64,000 nt of DNA, taken from positions 2,170,001-2,234,000 of the forward strand of contig OY762510.1 in assembly GCA_963665935.1 (NCBI GenBank). The letters are read 5' to 3'. Position numbers and translations under genes: made by a program. Shown in pieces: positions 58,473-64,000 of the stretch. Numbering within the stretch: the stretch's first letter is position 1; the number at the start of each line of letters is the position of its first letter. The notes below the pieces were generated by a model. That model saw nothing but the letters and a program-made list of their open reading frames with translations. It made no database searches and had not been told where the DNA came from. Source of the stretch: Syntrophus sp963665935 (lineage in GTDB: Bacteria > Desulfobacterota > Syntrophia > Syntrophales > Syntrophaceae).

Positions 58473-60641
58473 TCACTTGTGGTCGCGCCGATGGGAACTG
58501 TACCATTCCATCCGATCGAGGGCCAGTGCCGCAGACTGTGGTGATGACAGGACGATCGGGCTGTAACGCTTGCCGAAATCGAACACTGAGCCGCGGATTG
58601 GCGAGTCAGGCACGTTGAGAATCGGTTTGCCCGTGGATTCCATGAGATCTGCCACGTGCAAAAGGAGCGAGTTCTCCCAGGGGATGAGCCCGGAAAACTC
58701 TCCGTCGGCGGTCTTGGCCCGGTCCTCTGTGGCGCTGGTGGGAACGCCCAGCAGGGAAAGCACGATCACCGCATCGACCGCGTCGCACTCAGTCACGGCC
58801 TTGAGAACCCGAGGACCCACCTCTCCGCCGGCGGAGGCCACGAGATCCAGCGGATTCCGCCTGCTCCAGAAGGGGGGAAGGATCGCATCGAGAGATGCAT
58901 AGAGCTCAGCGGGCAGCTCAGCCAGCCTCAAACCGAAACGAGCGACTTCATCCGCCGCCCTGACGCCGGCTCCGCCTCCCTGGGTTATCAACGCGACCCG
59001 CCGCCCCCTGGGCAGTGGCAAGTAGGCAAGACAGGTCCCGAGGTCAACCACGTCCTGCACCGTGGTGCAGGTGACGACTCCCGCCCGCCGTGCCGCTGCC
59101 TCCCATACAGCCGCGGACCCAGCCAGCGCGCCGGTGTGCGATGCCGCCGCTTTGCTGCCGAACTCGGTCAGGCCGGCGCGAATCACTACAACGGGTTTGA
59201 CCGCCGTGGTGCGCCGGGCGACATCCAGGAAGCGCTGTCCATCTTCAATGCCTTCGACATACATCATGACGCATGACGTGTTCGGATCGTCGCGCAGGTA
59301 CTCAAGAACGTCCACCGCCCCGATCTGGGCCTCATTTCCCACGCTGGCGAACTTATCGATGCCGATTCCGCGACGCTGGCAGTTGTTCGTGGCCATGACC
59401 CCGAGGTTGCCAGACTGCGACACAAAGCTCAAATTTCCCTTGGGCGGATGGAGTGAGACGAACCCGACGGCATGCAGTTGGACCTCATTGGAGATCAGGC
59501 CCATACAGTTCGGCCCCATGAGTGTGACCCCACCCTCGGTGGCGATCCGGGCAATCTCCCGCTCGGCTTCGGCACCCGATGTGCCTGTTTCAGAAAATCC
59601 TGCGGCAATCAGGATGGCTGCCGGTATCCCCTTGCGGCCGCATTGTTCCAGCATGGAAGCCGCCTGCTTACTTCCCACGGCCAGCAGGGCGAGGTCGGGA
59701 GCCTCAGGCAACACCTCCAGGCTCTCAAATGCCTGAAGGCCGAAGAACACGCCTCCTTTGGCATTGACGGGATATACCTTTCCCGAATAGCCGCCGTCCA
59801 GGATATTACGCAGGGCCGAACCGCCCCACTTCGTCACATCCTGAGAGGTGCCCACGACGGCAATGGAACGGGGGGCGAGGAGTGCCCGCAAATTGCCCTT
59901 GAATTCACGTTTCGCCTGCTTCGGTGCAGGGGCAGGTGACAGAATGATCAGTGCATCGGCGGCGATCGGCTGATCGCCTTGAACAAGGACCGGGTTCACA
60001 TCGATTTCGGCGATCTCGGGATGATCAAGGGCCATCTGGCCGATTGCCTGGAGGATCTTTTTGAGGGCCGTCCGGTCCACAGGGGGATAGCCACGGAAGG
60101 AACCGAGCAGGCGCCTGGCCTTGATCAGGTCCGGCAATTCCGCCGCGTCCCGGTCGTCAACGGGTGCAAGAGTCAGAACCACGTCACCCAGGGCCTCCGT
60201 CAGCACGCCGCCTAGTCCAAAGGCCACCACCGGCCCGAACACCGGGTCGCGCTTCATTCCAACCATGAATTCCCGGTTTCCGGCGACCATCTGCTCTAGC
60301 AGCACAGCCTCCAGAGCGCCGGCGGCACGCTGCTCCAGCAGGTGGTATGTCGCGGTCACGGCTTCTGAGTCCTCGACGCCGAGTACAACGAGTCCGGCTT
60401 CGGTCTTGTGATGAATGTCGGCGCCGATTCCTTTCATCACGAGCCTGCCCCCGATCCGCCCGGCGGCGGCGACGGCCTCGGTTTGGCTGTTCACCAGAAC
60501 GCCAACCGGGACAGGGATGCCGTAGGCCGCGAACAGGGCCTTTGATTGCCACTCATCCAGGGCCGATTTTCCACAGGCCAGGGCCTCCTTTATCAAATTT
60601 GCGGCTGCAATGCGGCCGTTCGTCTGCAATGGTTCATCCAT
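58473..60641 (-). CDS. ADP-forming acetyl/acyl-CoA ligase (fused beta-alpha chain)
   Basis: 722 residues from ATG 60641 (AGGG eight bases upstream; a TTG-type extension to 60680 is possible). The N-terminal ATP-grasp (beta) domain shows GRLVMKGIGADIHHKTEAGL, LEQMVAGNREFMVGMKRDPV, FGPVVAFGLGG. The alpha part follows: CoA-binding (LLAPRSIAVVGTSQDVTKWG, GKVYPVNAKGG) and ligase domain with SFVSQSGNLG and the phospho-His loop KAAASHTGALAGS. It converts acyl-CoA, ADP and phosphate to acid, CoA and ATP, conserving energy as ATP, as expected in fermentative or syntrophic metabolism. The beta-alpha order is the reverse of archaeal fused forms, seen in some bacteria. Confidence 0.93.
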   Translation of the reverse strand: MDEPLQTNGRIAAANLIKEALACGKSALDEWQSKALFAAYGIPVPVGVLVNSQTEAVAAAGRIGGRLVMKGIGADIHHKTEAGLVVLGVEDSEAVTATYHLLEQRAAGALEAVLLEQMVAGNREFMVGMKRDPVFGPVVAFGLGGVLTEALGDVVLTLAPVDDRDAAELPDLIKARRLLGSFRGYPPVDRTALKKILQAIGQMALDHPEIAEIDVNPVLVQGDQPIAADALIILSPAPAPKQAKREFKGNLRALLAPRSIAVVGTSQDVTKWGGSALRNILDGGYSGKVYPVNAKGGVFFGLQAFESLEVLPEAPDLALLAVGSKQAASMLEQCGRKGIPAAILIAAGFSETGTSGAEAEREIARIATEGGVTLMGPNCMGLISNEVQLHAVGFVSLHPPKGNLSFVSQSGNLGVMATNNCQRRGIGIDKFASVGNEAQIGAVDVLEYLRDDPNTSCVMMYVEGIEDGQRFLDVARRTTAVKPVVVIRAGLTEFGSKAAASHTGALAGSAAVWEAAARRAGVVTCTTVQDVVDLGTCLAYLPLPRGRRVALITQGGGAGVRAADEVARFGLRLAELPAELYASLDAILPPFWSRRNPLDLVASAGGEVGPRVLKAVTECDAVDAVIVLSLLGVPTSATEDRAKTADGEFSGLIPWENSLLLHVADLMESTGKPILNVPDSPIRGSVFDFGKRYSPIVLSSPQSAALALDRMEWYSSHRRDHK

Positions 60642-60713
60642 AGCGTTTTCCCTGTCTCCTTGAAATCCAGCAGGCGCCACCCAGGGGGCACTTTGTCAAA
60701 TTCAAGGGAAGTC

Positions 60714-61130
60714 TTAAAAGATGCCGAACTGGCAAGGTTTGATCCGTATCTCCAGGCATTCACAGGCTGCGGAAACATCCATCGGAGGGATATTTCTTCC
60801 TTCCGCGATGTGCCAAGCCATCGCACAGGACAGGCAACCATTCTGTAAAGCCTGCCGTATCTCTGCGGCCATTTCCGGGGGCACCGTCGAGGCGGCTTGA
60901 ACGATCTTGTTCTCAGGGTGAATACATCCCAAAATCCCCAATGGGCATTTGCCGAGATGGATTCCCCTCTGGTCAAGCATTCGGCCCACTGTCAATCTCG
61001 ATTCACCAAGCTCTTCCGCAATTTGCATGGCCTCTGCACAACTTATTGTGCCGTCCTTGGCAAAGCGTGCAATTGCTTCTTCAAGAGCGGGTTTATTTAC
61101 CATTTCACTTTTCCTGTCGGGATTTTTCAT
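60714..61130 (-). CDS. Small HTH-like protein with repeated Cys motif, 138 residues
   Basis: Two similar halves: DGTISCAEAMQIAEELGESR...GKCPLGILGC and NGCLSCAMAWHIAEGRNIPP...KPCQFGIF. Each has a helix-turn-helix-like stretch followed by a Cys-x-(L/F)-G-(I/L) motif, suggesting an internal duplication binding a metal or redox group. ATG 61130 is used (GGAGG ten bases upstream); ATG 61103 is also possible. It is transcribed just upstream of the acyl-CoA ligase, 72 bases apart, and may regulate it. Function unrecognised. Confidence 0.6.
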   Translation of the reverse strand: MKNPDRKSEMVNKPALEEAIARFAKDGTISCAEAMQIAEELGESRLTVGRMLDQRGIHLGKCPLGILGCIHPENKIVQAASTVPPEMAAEIRQALQNGCLSCAMAWHIAEGRNIPPMDVSAACECLEIRIKPCQFGIF

Positions 61131-61327
61131 GCCTGCTTATCCTCCGAGTCATCAAAAACTATTCGGCTGTCATTAACTTCCGACCATTGTTTGATCATCA
61201 CAGGGTAAATTTTCCGGATAAATGAAGAAGATCAAAAAAACGTGATCCTGACATCATCGAGGACATGGGCCTGATGCTGAAGCTAATTTGATTTCGATGT
61301 TTTATAACGCATCATAAGACAAACGGC

Positions 61328-61356
61328 AATAAAAAACCCGCTGTTTCTGGCGGGTT
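61328..61356 (-). terminator. Terminator downstream of the IclR gene
   Basis: Stem AACCCGC/GCGGGTT with an 8-base loop; on the minus strand it is followed by TTTTATT. It is almost the same sequence as the terminator at 36779-36807. Confidence 0.65.
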
Positions 61357-61375
61357 CTGTTCTGGGCAGATTAAC

Positions 61376-61420
61376 ACTTATAAATCTCTGTTACCTGCCC
61401 AATTTATTCCGACCATTTTC
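61376..61420 (+). repeat. IS3-family right-end remnant, copy 2 (solo)
   Basis: ACTTATAAATCTCTGTTACC and CTGCCCAATTTATTCCGACC match 10941-10983 at about nine positions in ten. No transposase sequence is next to it, so it is a solo end left after deletion. Confidence 0.6.
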
Positions 61421-61477
61421 AGTTGAAGTTCATTCATCCCTCAGGAACCCAAGAGCGTGCCGGAAATGTATTGGCCC

Positions 61478-62239
61478 CTACCATCCCAATCTTAGATTGA
61501 TCTCCTGGGCGATCCCCTTGAGCAGTTCTCCCTCTTTCGACAACGATTCTTCTGATAACTGATGCTGCAGTCCTACGATCCAGATTGCAGCCTGGATTTG
61601 ACGGTTACGTGGTTTGATGGGCACACCCGCAGCCACCATCCCCTCTACATACTCATCTCTGTCGAAAGCGATTCCTTCTCTGCGAACCTTGTCGATCAAC
61701 TCGATGTAGTCGCCTTTATCCGTGATTGAACGGGGGGTGAATTTCTCCAGAGTGGTGTTTCCAATGAGTTCCTCCACTTCGGCCTGGTCGAGCAAAGACA
61801 GCATGGCCTTGATTCCCACCCCCCCGAGAACAGGCATCTGCATGCCAATTGCTGAAGACAGGGTAATCCCGTGGGCCCAATCCGCCTTGTCAATCAGGAC
61901 CGTTCGTAAATGGGACCGTATTCCGAGGAATGCCGGAAGTCTTGTTTCTTCATTGATTCTTTCCAGGTAAGGATGGACGACATGGAGCAGTCTGGAGCGT
62001 TTGCTGGACGTACTGCCCAGAATGAAAAACTGGGGCCCGAATCCAAATTTTCCGCCACCCAGGTCATCAAGTACCTTCAGGTCGACAAGGGTATAGAGGA
62101 GATTGAATACGGTACTTTTGTTCAGCGTCAGTTGTTTGGAAATCTCACTGATTCCAAGATAATTGTCGGTTTTTGAAAACAGATCCAGAATGGCGAAGCA
62201 TTTTTCTATGGCCGGCACGCTTTTATAGGCGGGGGGCAT
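61478..62239 (-). CDS. IclR-family transcriptional regulator
   Basis: 253 residues from ATG 62239 (AGGAG five bases upstream). A winged helix-turn-helix at the N-terminus (AIEKCFAILDLFSKTDNYLG, ISEISKQLTLNKSTVFNLLY) is followed by the IclR effector domain (GFGPQFFILGSTSSKRSRLL, LIDKADWAHGITLSSAIGMQ, EGIAFDRDEYVEGMVAAGVP). IclR regulators bind small organic acids and control catabolic operons. Nearby genes for an acyl-CoA ligase make a role in acid or aromatic-compound metabolism plausible; this is inference. Confidence 0.92.
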   Translation of the reverse strand: MPPAYKSVPAIEKCFAILDLFSKTDNYLGISEISKQLTLNKSTVFNLLYTLVDLKVLDDLGGGKFGFGPQFFILGSTSSKRSRLLHVVHPYLERINEETRLPAFLGIRSHLRTVLIDKADWAHGITLSSAIGMQMPVLGGVGIKAMLSLLDQAEVEELIGNTTLEKFTPRSITDKGDYIELIDKVRREGIAFDRDEYVEGMVAAGVPIKPRNRQIQAAIWIVGLQHQLSEESLSKEGELLKGIAQEINLRLGW

Positions 62240-62508
62240 AAGAACTCCTGAATGTTTTATAGGCAGAACACTTGTTTGCTTTATGGGGGTTAATGGCTTA
62301 TGCCAATCATAACACAATATGTCAAGCAGTTTCTTAAAGAATCAATTAATGATGGTTTATTTAACACAATAGGAAAAATCTTGGATCAGAGGAGGGTTTA
62401 AGTTAGCAGGAAAAGCTGGATAGGATATTTAAGTTATGAAGCGGCTAAATGACAAATCTGAGGGGTGGCATCGATGTAAAAGACATTCAAGGTGTCATGT
62501 TATGAAGA

Positions 62509-63126
62509 CTATCGTATCATGTGGCTTCCTGAATTGATGGCGGAAAGGCGCCAGGGATTGTTCCCTGCTGATCGTGTAAAGGTCCAGTATTCCGTCAACT
62601 TCACGTGTTCCGTCTCCCTTCCGGCGACGACTTCGCCACTTGACTCGTCTACGGTATAATTCACCATACTGACATTGAAGCGCACGGTAATAAAAGTTTG
62701 ATTGCCCTTCTGCCAGACTTCGGTAATGTCCAGAGAACGTACAGCGATGTCGTCCAGTTTGTTGATCCTCTTTTGCACCCGCAGTTTTTCCGCATCCTGC
62801 TGCATGGCCTCGTAGATTTCATCCGTCAGCAGGTTGCGGGCGCCGGACAGATCCCGGTCAGTCCAAGCGTCCTGAATCTGTAAAAATTTCTCCAGGACGG
62901 CATCCTTGAAGCGCTTTTCTGTGAACGAACAATCCATCTCCCGGATGACGTTCAGTTTATCGTCTTTGCCACCCACCCCGATTGGGATGCCCTCCCACGT
63001 ATCGTATTGCCGCAGGCCCCCGTAGGCCATGGGCGAATCGGGTGCGGTTATTTCCCCCGCCTGCATCTGTTTCGTGAGAAGCCGGTACATCCAGAAAAGA
63101 AGGGCGCCCAACAGGATGATATCCAT
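62509..63126 (-). CDS. Tim44-like domain protein
   Basis: 205 residues. One short membrane segment (MDIILLGALLFWMYRLL) is followed by a Tim44-like (NTF2-fold) domain: FTEKRFKDAVLEKFLQIQDA, WTDRDLSGARNLLTDEIYEA, VRFNVSMVNYTVDES, VKLTEYWTFTRSAGNNPWRL. Most bacterial relatives have a signal peptide and a Gly-rich segment before this helix; here they are missing and an in-frame stop lies four codons upstream of the start, so the gene may be 5'-truncated. No ribosome site is obvious. Role unknown. Confidence 0.7.
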   Translation of the reverse strand: MDIILLGALLFWMYRLLTKQMQAGEITAPDSPMAYGGLRQYDTWEGIPIGVGGKDDKLNVIREMDCSFTEKRFKDAVLEKFLQIQDAWTDRDLSGARNLLTDEIYEAMQQDAEKLRVQKRINKLDDIAVRSLDITEVWQKGNQTFITVRFNVSMVNYTVDESSGEVVAGRETEHVKLTEYWTFTRSAGNNPWRLSAINSGSHMIR

Positions 63127-63210
63127 CAGTTCGCGTTATCGAAGACTTTTGGCCACATGTTTAGCCATCATTAACTCCCACCCATTGTGTTATCTTTTCA
63201 AGGCAAATAA

Positions 63211-63813
63211 TTATATATTCTCAGATGACTTGATTCCATTAAAGATCACTTCACATATGTCACCATAATTTTCCAGGAGATCATACGCTTGGTCCTTGAG
63301 CACCCATTTGGTGACCCTATATTCCAGCATGCCCAGCAACAGTGCCTGGATGACTTCTTCATCTATGTCTTTTCTAAAGAGGCCTTCCTCCTGACCCTGC
63401 CGAATGATTTCGAGAGTTTTATCGGTGGCTCTTTTCAATTGGAGAGAGGTTTTTGAGTTGTAAAAATTCTTTTTTACATGCATCTCAAGCATCAAGCTTC
63501 GGGCATAAGCCGGATTTGTTTTGAAATGAAAGAGGTAGAACCAGGTATATTTTATGAGCTTATTGAAAGCATCTTGAATGCCTTCAAGTTGGAACTCAAG
63601 CTCCTCACAGAATTCTTCTATCTTTTGTGCCGGAATTGCAAAGAAAAGGTCTTCCTTGTTCTTGAAGTAGAAATATATCGTCCCTTCGGATATGTTTGCC
63701 TTCTGGGCGATCTCAGTAATACTGACTTCATGGAAATTGCTGTTGCCGAAGACGTCAATCGCTGCTTCAATGATTTGTTTTCTTCGTAAATCTTTCTTGT
63801 TAATCTTTGCCAA
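63211..63813 (-). CDS. TetR-family transcriptional regulator
   Basis: 200 residues. The N-terminal helix-turn-helix is typical (RRKQIIEAAIDVFGNSNFHE, VSITEIAQKANISEGTIYFY, FKNKEDLF). A ligand-binding domain follows, ending in EEVIQALLLGMLEYRVTKWV. The pattern resembles FadR/AcrR-like members that respond to fatty-acyl compounds or drugs; the ligand cannot be told. The regulated neighbour may lie beyond the window. Confidence 0.93.
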   Translation of the reverse strand: MAKINKKDLRRKQIIEAAIDVFGNSNFHEVSITEIAQKANISEGTIYFYFKNKEDLFFAIPAQKIEEFCEELEFQLEGIQDAFNKLIKYTWFYLFHFKTNPAYARSLMLEMHVKKNFYNSKTSLQLKRATDKTLEIIRQGQEEGLFRKDIDEEVIQALLLGMLEYRVTKWVLKDQAYDLLENYGDICEVIFNGIKSSENI

Positions 63814-63843
63814 TTTAAAACGCCTCTGATACGTTATGGTCTA

Positions 63844-63948
63844 CTAATGGTTTAATATGTCTCGTTGAGGAACGATTTCCCCACCGTAATATTCGAAAAT
63901 GTCCCTTCCCGCTCCGAGCGCTAGAATTGGAAGTCCGGTCCGCACTGT
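63844..63948 (-). pseudogene. Possible C-terminal gene fragment
   Basis: One frame reads TGLPILALGAGRDIFEYYGG, then EIVPQRD, ending in a stop at 63844-63846. It looks protein-like, but a stop codon lies just upstream in frame, and I do not recognise the family. It could be the remnant of a gene cut by rearrangement. Confidence 0.25.
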
Positions 63949-64000
63949 CGATTAAATCCCGAGATCACGGATTATTTATTGAGAGTGAGCATTGCCCGTG

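Overview
The window looks like a chromosomal segment of a syntrophic or sulfate-reducer-like deltaproteobacterium (Desulfobacterota, most like Syntrophales). This is inferred from gene content: a complete type II secretion (Gsp) operon, a lipase-like protein with a PEP-CTERM-style tail, a single-chain ADP-forming acyl-CoA ligase, a fused AdoMet decarboxylase/spermidine synthase, IclR and TetR regulators, and stretches of small unknown proteins. Base composition is patchy: core genes are moderately GC-rich, while about 9.6-14.6 kb, 26.8-31 kb and 34-35 kb are AT-rich.

Layout. 1-2.3 kb (minus strand): a deacetylase of the histone-deacetylase fold, a periplasmic NMT1/THI5-type binding protein and the start of a membrane sensor protein. 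2.7-9.6 kb: mostly orphan small genes, with a GDSL hydrolase, asparagine synthetase AsnA, a RHH/RelE toxin-antitoxin pair and a membrane-anchored jacalin-like lectin. 10-14.2 kb: a second toxin-antitoxin pair (RelB/YafQ), IS3-family relics and a large patatin-like lipoprotein.

14.2-36.9 kb reads as one integrated genomic island. A P4-type tyrosine recombinase lies beside a tRNA-Leu(UAA) gene on the right. An imperfect copy of the tRNA 3' end sits at 14194-14213 on the left, in direct orientation, and both ends carry ATACCCC(C)-type repeats on their inner side. The cargo is a large anti-phage-like cluster (SNF2-type helicase, DUF4391 protein, decayed DUF1016 nuclease, DinD, type III Mod and Res, OLD-like ATPase), a dihydrodipicolinate synthase preceded by a small self-contained transcription unit, a pentapeptide-repeat protein with a TIR-like tail, and a tightly overlapping run of phage-satellite-like genes (AlpA regulator, replication initiator, DnaB/RecA-like ATPase, HTH small-terminase-like protein). 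No capsid, tail or conjugation genes are visible.

37-49.5 kb (minus strand): the type II secretion operon gspD-E-F-G-H-I-J-K-L-M-C, preceded by two paralogous exported fibronectin-III/beta-repeat proteins that are natural candidates for its cargo. 49.7-53.2 kb: a serine hydrolase, a SAP-like small protein, an IS110-family insertion sequence and a YbhB-type protein. 53.3-58.3 kb (plus strand): a zinc-finger/J-domain protein, the polyamine fusion enzyme, UvrC, a flavodoxin-like reductase and an unknown protein. A MITE-like repeat fills the convergent gap before the ADP-forming acyl-CoA ligase at 58.5-60.6 kb. The right end holds an IclR regulator, a Tim44-like protein and a TetR regulator.
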